Source: Luteimonas sp. 9C (GTDB taxonomy: Bacteria > Pseudomonadota > Gammaproteobacteria > Xanthomonadales > Xanthomonadaceae). Taken from it: DNA of 64,000 bases. Positions within the stretch are counted from its first letter, which is position 1. Each line of letters starts with the position of its first letter. This document shows, one piece after another, positions 47,344-56,256 of the stretch. A program made the translations under genes and the position numbers. The notes under the pieces are model-generated. The model was given only the letters and a program-made list of their open reading frames with translations, had not been told where the DNA came from and made no database searches. The stretch spans positions 2,390,759 through 2,454,758 of the forward strand of contig NZ_LR733312.1 of the NCBI RefSeq assembly GCF_902506295.1. Direction: 5' to 3'.

Positions 47344-47663
47344 CAGCGGATCTCCAGTGCGGCGATCCGGCCATCGACCATCGCGAAGCGATACGCCAGC
47401 GTGACCGGGCTGCCCGGGAAGCTGCCGCTCAGATGCACCTGCACGACCGGATGGTCGGCATCACCGGCGATCCCGAACGGTTCGGCGCGCCACTCGGAGG
47501 CCGCGCGGGCATCGGCGAGCCAGGATTCGATGGCGGCGATGCCGGTATGGGTCTGGCGCTCGTCCTGCACGACCGCATTGGCGGTGAAGCAGTCGCGCAG
47601 GCCGGCAGGATCGGCGCCGTTGCCGATGGCGAAGAAAGACGCGATGGTGTCGGGGAGTTGCAT
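47343..47663 (-). CDS. SnoaL/NTF2-like protein
   Basis: A 106-residue protein with the NTF2-like cone fold: [29 protein letters not shown] at the start, a central [14 protein letters not shown] helix and the strand-rich [33 protein letters not shown] end. Such proteins are often small isomerases, cyclases or ligand-binding partners; no catalytic set can be fixed here. First gene of the two-gene operon with the SDR, facing the HxlR gene across 91 bases. Confidence 0.85.
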   Translation of the reverse strand: MQLPDTIASFFAIGNGADPAGLRDCFTANAVVQDERQTHTGIAAIESWLADARAASEWRAEPFGIAGDADHPVVQVHLSGSFPGSPVTLAYRFAMVDGRIAALEIR

Positions 47664-47739
47664 GGGTCTTTGCCTCGATGCAGTGGAGATTCCCGGAATG
47701 TCGGTGCGGCGCCACGCGCCCGCAAGAACGCACGCAAAA

Positions 47740-47752
47740 GGAAGTCACTTCC
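47740..47752 (+). promoter_or_regulatory. candidate HxlR operator (GGAAGT-C-ACTTCC)
   Basis: A perfect 6-bp inverted repeat about one central base, directly before the hxlR-type ATG (47755) and overlapping its likely ribosome binding site (AAGGAAG). Position suggests autoregulation; it may also affect the divergent SnoaL-SDR operon. Confidence 0.5.
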
Positions 47753-47754
47753 CC

Positions 47755-48138
47755 ATGGGTAAGTCCTATACGCCCGCGACCGCGGCCGCCGACGTGGAAA
47801 CGGTGTTCAAGCGCCTCGGCGGCCGCTGGAAGCTGCTGATCCTGTTCCACCTGTTCGGCGGCCAGGTGCAGCGCTATTCCGATCTGGAACGCCTGATGCC
47901 CGGTATCTCGCCGAAGATGCTGGCCCAGCAACTGCGCCAGCTCGAACACGATGGCATCGTGGCGCGCCAGGTCTATCCGGAAGTCCCGCCGAAAGTGGAA
48001 TACCGCCTCACCGACTGGGGCCAGGCGCTGTGCCCGGCGCTGGATGCGTTGCTGCAGTGGGACGCCGCGCGCGACGCCGCGGCCACCATCGACACGCCCG
48101 ATGTCACGCGCGCGGTCAGGGCATCCGCGGTGCGTTGA
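47755..48138 (+). CDS. HxlR-family winged helix regulator
   Basis: A 127-residue HxlR-type regulator with the typical core VFKRLGGRWKLLILFHLFGGQVQRYSDLERLMPGISPKMLAQQLRQLEHDGIV (residues about 17-70) and the wing VPPKVEYRLTDWG. It is divergent from the SnoaL-SDR operon and so is the likely local regulator; members respond to aldehydes, quinones or redox stress. The start was chosen at the ATG with AAGGAAG upstream. Confidence 0.9.
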   Translation: MGKSYTPATAAADVETVFKRLGGRWKLLILFHLFGGQVQRYSDLERLMPGISPKMLAQQLRQLEHDGIVARQVYPEVPPKVEYRLTDWGQALCPALDALLQWDAARDAAATIDTPDVTRAVRASAVR

Positions 48139-48276
48139 CTGCGACGGTCGGCAGCCCGGTTCTGCGGCGGGCCAGGTCGACGTGCGTGCGTCGCGATGCA
48201 CGCAGCACCGCATGCCACGGCGCGCCGCCTGCGGGCTGGCGCACAATGCCCGCCTCGCCATCGATCCGGACGCGTC

Positions 48277-48495
48277 ATGGAACTTGAAGCCCTTCTCACC
48301 GCTGCGTTGCGCGAAGCCGGCTACGGCCCGGACGCGATCGGCTCGGCGATGCCGCGAATCATCCGCATCATGCAGGCGGAGGACGTGCGCATCGAAATGG
48401 GTCGCGCCCTCTCGCGCAAGGAGCGCGAGTACGTGCGCCTGCAGCTTGAACTGGGCCTCAACGTGTCGGAAGTCGTGGCGGGTCTGCAGAAATGA
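48277..48495 (+). CDS. small hypothetical protein coupled to GFA protein
   Basis: A 72-residue, helical, soluble protein (MELEALLTAALREAGYGPDAIG and MQAEDVRIEMGRALSRKEREYVRLQLELGLNVSEVVAGLQK). Its stop overlaps the GFA gene start by 4 bases (ATGA), so the two are translationally coupled. No family recognised. A CACAAT -10-like box lies upstream near 48243. Confidence 0.6.
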   Translation: MELEALLTAALREAGYGPDAIGSAMPRIIRIMQAEDVRIEMGRALSRKEREYVRLQLELGLNVSEVVAGLQK

Positions 48496-48893
48496 CGGCG
48501 GCCGCTGCGCACGCACGGCCTGCGATGCGGACGGTCATCGGCACCTGCCACTGCAAGGCCGTGGAATTCGAGGTCGATCTGGTCGATGGCTTCGAGCACA
48601 TCCGCCGCTGCAACTGCTCGCTGTGCAGCCGCAAGGGCGCGGTGATGGCGGGCGTGACGCTCGACCGCCTGCGCGTGACCCGCGGCGCCGATGTGCTCGG
48701 CCTGTACCAGTGGAACACGAAGATCGCGAAACACTGGTTCTGCAGCGTCTGCGGCATCTACACGCACCACCAGCGCCGCAGCGCGCCGGACGAGTACGGA
48801 TTCAACCTGGCGTGCATCGAAGGCGTCGACCTCACGGCCGTCGGCGAGATCGGCAGCAGCAACGGGGCGGCGCAGAGTCTACTGGTGCGCTGA
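48492..48893 (+). CDS. GFA-family zinc protein
   Basis: A 133-residue CENP-V/GFA-domain protein. Zinc ligands are seen in GTCHCKAVEFEV (residues about 18-29), RRCNCSLCSRKG (near 40) and WFCSVCGIYTHH (near 80). Gfa itself was linked to the formaldehyde-glutathione adduct, but most relatives have unknown substrates. The start overlaps the preceding small gene. The second ATG (MRTVIGTCHC, residue 12) is an alternative. Confidence 0.85.
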   Translation: MTAAAAHARPAMRTVIGTCHCKAVEFEVDLVDGFEHIRRCNCSLCSRKGAVMAGVTLDRLRVTRGADVLGLYQWNTKIAKHWFCSVCGIYTHHQRRSAPDEYGFNLACIEGVDLTAVGEIGSSNGAAQSLLVR

Positions 48894-49072
48894 GGGCAGC
48901 GATGCGCCGCGTCGGATGGCACGCCTGCACCGCAGCGGCGCAGGGACACGCGAGCAACGGTGGCGGCGCACGGGATCGGTTCGGCGCTGCGGGCTGCATC
49001 GCGGCTCGGCATCGCCTGCTAGCATTCCCGCGCCGTCGCCATTCCGGCGACGCAGCACGCAAGGGGATTGCA

Positions 49073-49477
49073 ATGCGCAATTGGGGAATCGGCGCCGCGC
49101 TGGCGCTGGCCGTGGTGGCCTCGGGATCGGTCGCCGCACAGGACGGACAGACGCGGGAAGTGCAGTCGAAGGACGGTACGTTCACCGGCGAGATCGTCGG
49201 CACGCCTGCCGAAGGCAGCAAGTTCGCGCAGCTCGAGATCGGCATGAGCATGCAGGACGTGCAGGAGCTGATGGACCGCGCGCCGGACCGCTTCCACACC
49301 TACGAGTCGGGCAAGCGCTGGATTCCGTTCTACTTCGGCAATGACGCCACGCGCCTGCAGGCGCTGTTCCGCGAGGAAGGCTGTCTGATCTTCACCGGCG
49401 GCAATGTCTGGGGCGGCGGCGGCAGCGAGCTGATCCAGATCGAGGCGGATCCGTCGGGCGCCTGTTACCAGCCGTAA
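49073..49477 (+). CDS. secreted hypothetical protein with BamE/SmpA-like motif
   Basis: A 134-residue protein with a signal peptide (MRNWGIGAALALAVVASGSVAAQ). The mature part contains FAQLEIGMSMQDVQELMDRAPDRFHTYESG, like the IGMTxxQVxxLMG segment of SmpA/OmlA/BamE folds, and a WIPFYFGNDATRLQALFREEGCLIFTGG strand region. Two cysteines near the end may pair. Function unknown. An AAGGGG ribosome binding site precedes the ATG. Confidence 0.75.
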   Translation: MRNWGIGAALALAVVASGSVAAQDGQTREVQSKDGTFTGEIVGTPAEGSKFAQLEIGMSMQDVQELMDRAPDRFHTYESGKRWIPFYFGNDATRLQALFREEGCLIFTGGNVWGGGGSELIQIEADPSGACYQP

Positions 49478-49643
49478 GCACTGCGGGCGACGGCCTCCGC
49501 GCAGGGGCCGTCGCCCGGCGTCAGTCGCCGCGCTCCCGGCACGCGCCATGTCCGTTGCCGCGCATCGGTGCACCGCGGCAATGTGACAGCGTCGCCACCG
49601 CGCGCTGCGTACCCTGCGCGCGGCCCTTCTTTCGCAGACCCGC

Positions 49644-51542
49644 ATGCAGACCGACCAGATCCTGATCCTCGTCATTCTCGCCGCCACGGTCGCGCTGTTC
49701 CTGTGGGGCCGCTGGCGACACGACGTGGTGGCCGGCGCCGCGCTGCTGTCCTGCGTGGGGGTGGGTCTGGTGAGCGCGGATCAGGCGTTCGCGGGCTTCG
49801 GCCATCCGGCGGTGATCACCGTCGCCTGCGTGCTGGTGCTCAGCCGCGGCCTGCAGAACTCCGGCGCCGTGGACGCGTTGACCCGCGTGGTGCTGCCCGC
49901 CAATGCGGGCGCGATGGTGTCGATCGCGGCGCTGACCGGCCTGGCCGCACTGCTGTCGGCCTTCATGAACAATGTCGGCGCACTGGCGCTGCTGATGCCG
50001 GTGGCGATCCAGATCGCCCGCAAGCAGTCGCTCGCGCCGGGCCAGGTGCTGATGCCGCTGGCCTTCGGTTCGATTCTCGGCGGCATGACCACGCTGATCG
50101 GTACGCCGCCCAACCTCATCGTGTCCGGCTTCCGTCAGCAGACGGGCGACGCGCCGTTCGCGATGTTCGACTTCACGCCGGTGGGCGCGGCAGTGGCGGT
50201 CGCCGGCGTGCTGCTGATCGTGCTGGGTGGCTGGAAGCTGGTGCCGGTCCGGCGCGAGGCGGCGGCCGAGGGCTTCGATCCCGGCGCGTATCTCACCGAG
50301 ATCCGCGTGCCCGACGGCGCCAAGGCGGTGGGCCAGACGGTGCGCGAAATCGAAGCGCTGCTCGAGACGCACGATGCGCAGGTGATCGGCATGGTGCAGG
50401 CCGAACTGCGCGTGCATGCGCCCAATCCTTCGCGCGTGGTGCGCGCCGGCGATATCCTCGTCATCGAAGCCGATGCCGATGTGCTCAGCGAGGTGCTGTC
50501 GAGCCTGGGCGCGAAGCTGGAGGAAGACGTCAGCGCCGAGGACACGGACACCGCCGAAGACACCGATGCCGACGATGCCGATGCGCCGCGCGCATCGGCC
50601 AAGGCGGACGCTGCCGACGACGGGGCCGATCCGCAGCAGGACGACACGCAGGACGAGGCGCGGGAGGACGCGCGCACGCCGCATGCCGAGATCATGCTGC
50701 AGGAGATCGCGGTGCTCCCGGGCTCCGCGCTGGCCGGGCGGTCGGCCAGCGATCTGGACCTGCGCACGCGCTACAGCATCAACGTGCTGGCGATCTCGCG
50801 CGCGGGTCACCGGTCGCGCCGGCGGCTGCGTTCGCAGGCGTTCCAGGAAGGCGACCTGCTGCTGGTCCAGGGCACGCAGGCCGCGATCAGCGGATTCGCA
50901 GCCGAGTCGGGCGGCGTGCCGCTGGCCGAACGCGCGCTGCGCATGCCCGACCGGCGCAAGGCGATCATCGCCAGCCTGATCCTGGTGGGCGCGATCGTCG
51001 CGACCGCGGTGGGCCTGGTGCCGGCCGCGGTGGCGTTCGCGATCGGCGTGGTCGCCTCGATGGCGCTGCGCACCGTGCCGCCGCGCGAGGTCTACACGGC
51101 GATCGACTGGCCGGTGATCGTGCTGCTGGCCGCGTTGATGCCGGTGGCGGGCGCGATGGAATCCACCGGCACCGCCGACCTGATCGCGCGCGTGCTGTTC
51201 GAAACCGTGGCGCAGGGGCATCCGGTGATCGGGCTGGCGTTGATCCTGCTGGTCACGATGACCCTGTCGGACCTGATGAACAACGCCGCGACCGCCGCGG
51301 TGATGTGCCCCATCGCCGTGGGCGCGGCGGGCACGCTGGGCGTCAGCGCCGACCCTTATCTGATGGCGGTGGCGGTCGGGGCGTCCTGCGCTTTCCTGAC
51401 CCCCATCGGTCACCAGAACAACACCCTGATCCTCGGACCCGGCGGTTTCCGCTTCGGCGATTACTGGCGTCTGGGCCTGCCGGTGCAACTGGTGGTGATC
51501 GCGGTGGCGATTCCGATGCTGCTGCTGGTGTGGCCGCTGTAG
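49644..51542 (+). CDS. SLC13-family permease with two TrkA-C domains and an acidic insertion
   Basis: A 632-residue inner-membrane carrier of the SLC13/DASS group: N-terminal helices with the FMNNVGALALLMPVAI segment (near residue 110) and GTPPNLIVSG (near 155), two soluble RCK_C (TrkA-C) domains (about 215-290 and 350-425), and C-terminal helices with DLMNNAATAAVMCPIAV (near 540) and TPIGHQNNTL (near 590). Residues about 293-345 between the RCK_C domains are a low-complexity run rich in Asp, Glu and Ala. Substrate (sulfate, dicarboxylate or other anion) cannot be set. Confidence 0.88.
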   Translation: MQTDQILILVILAATVALFLWGRWRHDVVAGAALLSCVGVGLVSADQAFAGFGHPAVITVACVLVLSRGLQNSGAVDALTRVVLPANAGAMVSIAALTGLAALLSAFMNNVGALALLMPVAIQIARKQSLAPGQVLMPLAFGSILGGMTTLIGTPPNLIVSGFRQQTGDAPFAMFDFTPVGAAVAVAGVLLIVLGGWKLVPVRREAAAEGFDPGAYLTEIRVPDGAKAVGQTVREIEALLETHDAQVIGMVQAELRVHAPNPSRVVRAGDILVIEADADVLSEVLSSLGAKLEEDVSAEDTDTAEDTDADDADAPRASAKADAADDGADPQQDDTQDEAREDARTPHAEIMLQEIAVLPGSALAGRSASDLDLRTRYSINVLAISRAGHRSRRRLRSQAFQEGDLLLVQGTQAAISGFAAESGGVPLAERALRMPDRRKAIIASLILVGAIVATAVGLVPAAVAFAIGVVASMALRTVPPREVYTAIDWPVIVLLAALMPVAGAMESTGTADLIARVLFETVAQGHPVIGLALILLVTMTLSDLMNNAATAAVMCPIAVGAAGTLGVSADPYLMAVAVGASCAFLTPIGHQNNTLILGPGGFRFGDYWRLGLPVQLVVIAVAIPMLLLVWPL

Positions 51543-51707
51543 AGCCGTCCGCCGCGACGCGTATGTCGATGTCCTGCGCGCGGACACACGCCGCGCGGCC
51601 GCGCGAAATGGGATCTTTCCCTCCACGCGGCGCACGCCGCAGACGTCCTTCACCCGCCTGACCGCGCGCTGGCGTACGCTCGGCGCGTTCCGCCACGAGC
51701 CGCGTCC

Positions 51708-52790
51708 ATGTCGCAATCTCCCGCACCCCGCCGTCGCACCGGTGCCTATGTCGCGATCGCGGCGATCGTGGCCGCCGCCGGCGGTGCCTTCGCTTGGACC
51801 GCCGGCTGGCTCACGCCGGACCGGCTCACGGCCGCGCGCATGACCGACGCCATCGAAGCGACATCGACCACGCCCTATCCCGGCTTCCGTCGCGCGCATG
51901 CCAAGGGCATCTGCGTGGTCGGGCATTTCGACGGCACCCCGGACGGCGCCGCATTGAGCCGGGCCCACGTGTTCGCGGCCACCGGAACGCCGCTGCTCGG
52001 CCGGCTGTCGATCGGCGGCGGCTCGCCCTACGGTCTGGACGCGCAGGCACGCGTGCGCAGCATGGCGCTGGTACTGCGCGGCGCCGACGGCAGCGAGTGG
52101 CGCATGGCGATGAACAGCTTTCCGTTCTTCGGCGCCGCGTCCATCGAGACCTTCCTCGAGCAGACGCGCGCCTCGGCGCCGGATCCGGCGACCGGCAAGC
52201 CCGATCCCGCGCGCATGGCCGCGTTCGCCGCGCAGCATCCCGAAGCGCAGCGCTTCGCCGCGTGGGCGAAGTCCGCGCCGTGGTCCGACAGCTTCGCCAA
52301 CACGCAGTACAACGGCATCCACGCCTACCGCTTCACCGGCGAGCGCGGCGCGCAGCTGGTGCGCTGGTCGATGCGCCCGCAGGCGCCGTTCGTCGAGATG
52401 ACGCCCGCGCAGCGCGACGCGGCGGAAGGCGACTATCTGCAAAACGAGCTGCGCGCGCGGCTCGCGGCGGGGCCGCTGCGCTGGGACATGGTCGCCACGA
52501 TCGCCGGCGCAGGCGACGACGTCAGCGATCCGAGCACGCCCTGGCCGGACGAGCGCGAGCAGGTCGTCGTCGGCACCGTCGTCCTGACGGAGGCGCAGGA
52601 CCAGGCGACCGGTGCGTGCCGTGACCTGAACTTCGATCCGACCATCGTGCCGACCGGCGTCGCGCTGTCGGACGATCCGATCCTCGCCGCGCGCGCCGCG
52701 GTGTATGCGCAGTCCTTCGATCGACGCGAGCGCGAGGTCGCCCGCGGCGCCGATGTCGATGGCACGCCGCCGCCGGAGACTGCCCGATGA
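51708..52790 (+). CDS. catalase-family peroxidase (SrpA-like), membrane-anchored
   Basis: A 360-residue heme-peroxidase-type member of the short catalase family. An N-terminal transmembrane/signal segment (residues about 12-32) is followed by the catalase core: FRRAHAKGICVVGHFDGT near 60-77 (distal His in RAHAKG), MNSFPFFG near 140 and proximal-heme region. It lacks the long C-terminal domains of full catalases. It overlaps a cytochrome b561 gene by 4 bases, a recurring pairing in proteobacteria for periplasmic peroxide removal. Confidence 0.88.
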   Translation: MSQSPAPRRRTGAYVAIAAIVAAAGGAFAWTAGWLTPDRLTAARMTDAIEATSTTPYPGFRRAHAKGICVVGHFDGTPDGAALSRAHVFAATGTPLLGRLSIGGGSPYGLDAQARVRSMALVLRGADGSEWRMAMNSFPFFGAASIETFLEQTRASAPDPATGKPDPARMAAFAAQHPEAQRFAAWAKSAPWSDSFANTQYNGIHAYRFTGERGAQLVRWSMRPQAPFVEMTPAQRDAAEGDYLQNELRARLAAGPLRWDMVATIAGAGDDVSDPSTPWPDEREQVVVGTVVLTEAQDQATGACRDLNFDPTIVPTGVALSDDPILAARAAVYAQSFDRREREVARGADVDGTPPPETAR

Positions 52791-53377
52791 GCGCCCCGAC
52801 CGACCGCCACGACGCGTTCGCCCGCGCGCTGCACTGGAGCATGGCGGTGCTGATCCTGGCGATGCTGTTCGTCGGCGTGGCGATGGTGTCGTCGATGACG
52901 CTGCGGCCGTCGTTGCTGATGCTGCACCGGCCCATCGGCATCGCGCTGCTGGTGCTGGTGATCGTGCGCCTGGTCCATCGGCTGCGGCGTCGCACGCCGC
53001 CATTGCCGGCCGATCTGCCGGGCTGGCAACGCGCCGCCGCGCACGGCTCGCACATCGCACTCTATGCGCTGATGTGTGCGATGCCGCTGATCGGCTGGGC
53101 GATGGTGTCGGCGGCCGGCAATCCGGTCGTGATCTGGGGTGATCTGCATCTGCCCCCCATCGCGCCGCACGATCCTGCGATCTACAGCGTGTTGCGCGCC
53201 GCGCACACGTGGCTGGCGCGCGCGCTGCTCGCGGTGTTCCTGCTGCACGTCGCGGCCGCGCTGTACCACGCGTGGGTCCGTCGCGATGGCGTGTACCGCA
53301 CGATGGCGCCGGTGCCGCTGGGACCGCGTCCGCACGACGCGCACGAGTCCACACGCACCGAATCCGGCGCGCCTTGA
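52787..53377 (+). CDS. cytochrome b561
   Basis: A 196-residue di-heme membrane protein with four helices. Histidines placed for two b-type hemes lie in the first helix region (FARALHWSMAVLI, near residue 15), the second (LMLHRPIGIAL, near 47), the HGSHIALYALM stretch near 85 and LLHVAAALYHAW near 148. It probably passes electrons from quinol to the adjacent catalase-family protein. Translation is coupled by the ATGA overlap. Confidence 0.92.
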   Translation: MSAPTDRHDAFARALHWSMAVLILAMLFVGVAMVSSMTLRPSLLMLHRPIGIALLVLVIVRLVHRLRRRTPPLPADLPGWQRAAAHGSHIALYALMCAMPLIGWAMVSAAGNPVVIWGDLHLPPIAPHDPAIYSVLRAAHTWLARALLAVFLLHVAAALYHAWVRRDGVYRTMAPVPLGPRPHDAHESTRTESGAP

Positions 53378-53431
53378 GCCGGCTGCGACACCCGGGCCGC
53401 TAGGCCGGCGCCGACCGACAGGCGTCCAGCC

Positions 53432-53851
53432 ATGGCGAAGACCGCCCGCCCCCGGCACGGCACGCCGGCCGACACGTCGGCCGCCGTCGATGCCTTCATG
53501 GCCCGGCTCGACCACCCGCATGCCGACGCCGTGCAGCGTCTGCGCGCGCTGGTGCTGGGCGTCGACCCGATCATTGCGGAAGGCGTGAAATGGAACGCGC
53601 CGAGCTGGCGCACCACCGTGTACTTCGCGACCACGCACCTGCGGGCGACGTCCGGCATCGGCCTGGTCCTGCACCGCGGCGCGAAGGCGCGTGCACTGCC
53701 GGACGGCGGACTCGCGATCGACGACCCCCAGGCCCTGCTGACCTGGCTATCGCCGGATCGTGCACTGCTGGCGTTCGCCGACCGCGCTGCGCTCGAGGCC
53801 CGCGCGCAGGGGGTGCAGGCACTGCTGCGCCAGTGGATCGCCCACGTCTGA
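53432..53851 (+). CDS. DUF1801-domain protein
   Basis: A 139-residue protein with the DUF1801 (YdhG/YdeI-like) fold: VDAFMARLDHPHADAVQRLRALVLGVDPIIAEGVKWNAPSW near residues 20-60 and a YFATTHLRAT strand. Short basic N-terminal tail. Function unknown; relatives protect against antimicrobial stress in some bacteria. It stands between cytochrome b561 and htpG. Confidence 0.85.
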   Translation: MAKTARPRHGTPADTSAAVDAFMARLDHPHADAVQRLRALVLGVDPIIAEGVKWNAPSWRTTVYFATTHLRATSGIGLVLHRGAKARALPDGGLAIDDPQALLTWLSPDRALLAFADRAALEARAQGVQALLRQWIAHV

Positions 53852-53897
53852 GCGGTCGACCGGCCTGCGGACGGCCCGCGGCAGAGGGCGGTGGCGC

Positions 53898-53925
53898 CTT
53901 GATTCCGCACCATCCACACCAATAT
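53898..53925 (+). promoter_or_regulatory. possible sigma-32 promoter of htpG
   Basis: CTTGAT and ACCAATAT separated by 14 bases resemble the heat-shock consensus CTTGAA-N13-15-CCCCATNT and lie 37 bases before the htpG ATG. Confidence 0.5.
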
Positions 53926-53962
53926 CGACCGCTCGCACCACATCCACACGGACGCCACACGC

Positions 53963-55864
53963 ATGACCGCACCCGCCGAAACCCGCAAGTTCGAAGCCGA
54001 AGTCGCCCAGGTGCTGCACCTGGTCACGCATTCGCTGTATTCGCACAAGGAGATCTTCCTGCGCGAACTGATCTCCAACGCCTCCGACGCCTGCGACAAG
54101 CTGCGTTTCGAATCGATCGCCAATCCCGAGCTGCTGGCGGGTGAGAGCGAGCTGCACATCGACGTCAGCTGGGACAAGGCCGCGCGCACGGTGACCATCC
54201 GCGATACCGGCATCGGCATGTCGCGCGACGACGTGGTCGCCAACATCGGCACCATCGCCAGCTCCGGCACGCGCCGCTTCCTCGAAGCGATGAGCGGCGA
54301 GCAGAAGGCCGATGCGCGCCTGATCGGCCAGTTCGGCGTGGGCTTCTACTCGGCCTTCGTCGTCGCCGACCGCGTGACCGTGCTGACCCGCCATGCGGGC
54401 GCGGCGCCCGAGGATGGCGTGAAGTGGGACAGCGACGGCCGCGGCGAGTACTCGCTGGAAGCAGTCACCCTGCCCGAGCGCGGCACCACGGTGATCCTGC
54501 ATCTCAAGGCGGACGAGGACGAGTTCCTCGACGGCTGGAAGCTGCGGTCGCTGGTGACCAAGTATTCCGACCACGTCGCGTTCCCGATCCGCATGCCCAA
54601 GGACGCGCCGATGCCGGCCGAAGGCGAGGACGAGACGAAGGCCGACGCCGCGCCCGAATGGGAAACCGCCAACGATGCGTCCGCGCTGTGGACGAAGCCG
54701 AAGTCCGAGATCAGCGACGCGGACTACCAGAACTTCTACAAGGCGCTCGGCCACGACTTCAACGATGCCGCCGCGTGGACCCACAACCGCGTCGAGGGCA
54801 GCCAGAGCTTCACCACGCTGCTGTATCTGCCGTCGCAGCCGCCGTTCGACCTGATGATGGGCGGGCGTGACGAGCGCAAGGGCCTGAAGCTCTACATCAA
54901 GCGAGTGTTCGTCATGGACGCCGCGGAAGAACTGCTGCCGAACTACCTGCGCTTCGTGCGCGGCGTGGTCGATGCCGACGACCTGCCGCTCAACGTCAGC
55001 CGCGAACTGCTGCAGCACAACCGCCAGCTCGACCGCATCAAGGGCGCCTGCGTGAAGCGCGTGCTCGACCTGATCGAGAAGCTGGCGCGCGACGAGCCCG
55101 AAAAGTTCACCGCGTTCTACAAGGCCTTCGGCAACACGCTGAAGGAAGGCATCGTCGAGGACGCCGGCAACCGCGAGCGCATCGCCAAGCTGCTGCGCTT
55201 CGCGTCGACGAAGGGCGAGGGCGCATCGCAGACCGTGTCGCTCGACGACTATGTCGGCCGCATGCCGGTCGGCCAGGACACCATCTGGTACATCACCGCC
55301 GACGGCCACAAGGCCGCCGCGGGCAGCCCGCAACTTGAAGCCTTCCGTGCGAAGGACATCGAAGTGCTGTTGATGTTCGACCGCATCGACGAATGGATGC
55401 TCGGCAGCCTGCACGAGTACGCCGGCAAGTCGATGAAGAACGTCGCCAAGGGCGAACTGCCGCTCGACGAAGCGGACAAGGCCAAGCAGGCCGAAGCCGC
55501 GACGGCCGCCGCGCCGCTGGTCGAACGCATCAAGGGTCTGCTCGGCGACCGTGTCGGCGACGTGCGCGTGTCCGCGCGCCTGACCGATTCGCCGTCGTGC
55601 CTCGCGCTCGCGGATTACGAAATGGCCCCGCATCTTGCCCGCCTGCTGCGTGAAGCCGGCCAGGACGTGCCCGAGAGCAAGCCGACGCTCGAGATCAACC
55701 CGCAGCACGCGCTGCTGCAGCGGATCGAAAGCGAAGCGGATGATGCGAAGGCGACCGACCTGGCGACGCTGCTGCTCGAACAGGCCGAGATCGCCGCCGG
55801 CGCGCCGCTGCCGGATCCGGCCGCATTCGTGCAGCGGATGAACCGGGTGCTGCTGGGCGGCTGA
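53963..55864 (+). CDS. htpG: molecular chaperone HtpG (Hsp90)
   Basis: A 633-residue Hsp90 chaperone. N-terminal GHKL ATPase domain (residues about 1-230) with LRELISNASDACDKLR, DTGIGM, IGQFGVGFYSAF motifs; middle domain with SQPPFDLMMGGRDERKGLKLYIKRVFVMD; C-terminal dimerisation domain ending QRMNRVLLGG. It remodels client proteins with DnaK. An upstream CTTGAT...ACCAATAT element suggests heat-shock control. Length is typical of the family. Confidence 0.97.
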   Translation: MTAPAETRKFEAEVAQVLHLVTHSLYSHKEIFLRELISNASDACDKLRFESIANPELLAGESELHIDVSWDKAARTVTIRDTGIGMSRDDVVANIGTIASSGTRRFLEAMSGEQKADARLIGQFGVGFYSAFVVADRVTVLTRHAGAAPEDGVKWDSDGRGEYSLEAVTLPERGTTVILHLKADEDEFLDGWKLRSLVTKYSDHVAFPIRMPKDAPMPAEGEDETKADAAPEWETANDASALWTKPKSEISDADYQNFYKALGHDFNDAAAWTHNRVEGSQSFTTLLYLPSQPPFDLMMGGRDERKGLKLYIKRVFVMDAAEELLPNYLRFVRGVVDADDLPLNVSRELLQHNRQLDRIKGACVKRVLDLIEKLARDEPEKFTAFYKAFGNTLKEGIVEDAGNRERIAKLLRFASTKGEGASQTVSLDDYVGRMPVGQDTIWYITADGHKAAAGSPQLEAFRAKDIEVLLMFDRIDEWMLGSLHEYAGKSMKNVAKGELPLDEADKAKQAEAATAAAPLVERIKGLLGDRVGDVRVSARLTDSPSCLALADYEMAPHLARLLREAGQDVPESKPTLEINPQHALLQRIESEADDAKATDLATLLLEQAEIAAGAPLPDPAAFVQRMNRVLLGG

Positions 55865-55910
55865 TCCTGCTCGAAGGTCGCGGCGCCCCCGCGACCGCAC
55901 GCGCTTCAAG

Positions 55911-55934
55911 CCCTCCCCCGCACGCGGGGGAGGG
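55911..55934 (+). terminator. GC-rich hairpin after htpG
   Basis: CCCTCCCCCGC and GCGGGGGAGGG form a long stem about 47 bases after the htpG stop. This palindrome is a common dispersed repeat in the family and may act as terminator; no T-run follows. Confidence 0.5.
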
Positions 55935-56256
55935 TTGGGTGGGGGCGAACCTCACGCTCGCAGCGGTATTGATTCGTGCGAACTGCCTGCACCTGAGTGC
56001 ATCGATGAAGCTGCATGCGGCAGACGGAACGTCGCTCGCAGGTTTCTGAAAGCGAGCATTCCGACAGCCGTCGCTTGAGCACTCAGTTCATCGACCCGCG
56101 CATCCCCACATCCGATACCGGCAACTCCCGATTCCCTACGGCGATCGGATGCGGCACCCTGTCTGCATCTGTCCCGCGTCCGCCCGAACCTGCCACCCTC
56201 CAACGGCATAGTGCCGGGACGCAGGGCGGAACCGTTCCAGCGCAGGGAGCACACCC
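55935..56256. other. gene-free stretch before the lipoprotein/effector pair
   Basis: About 320 bases without a convincing open frame. Local composition is less GC-biased than the neighbours (for example GCATTCCGACAGCCG), compatible with transferred DNA upstream of the effector pair. No promoter stands out. Confidence 0.4.

Noticed and set aside
49521..53354. Very long minus-strand open frame (1277 codons)
   Set aside because: It lies antisense to well-supported genes (SLC13, catalase-like, cytochrome b561) and has the His/Arg/Gln-rich composition of GC-driven shadow frames.
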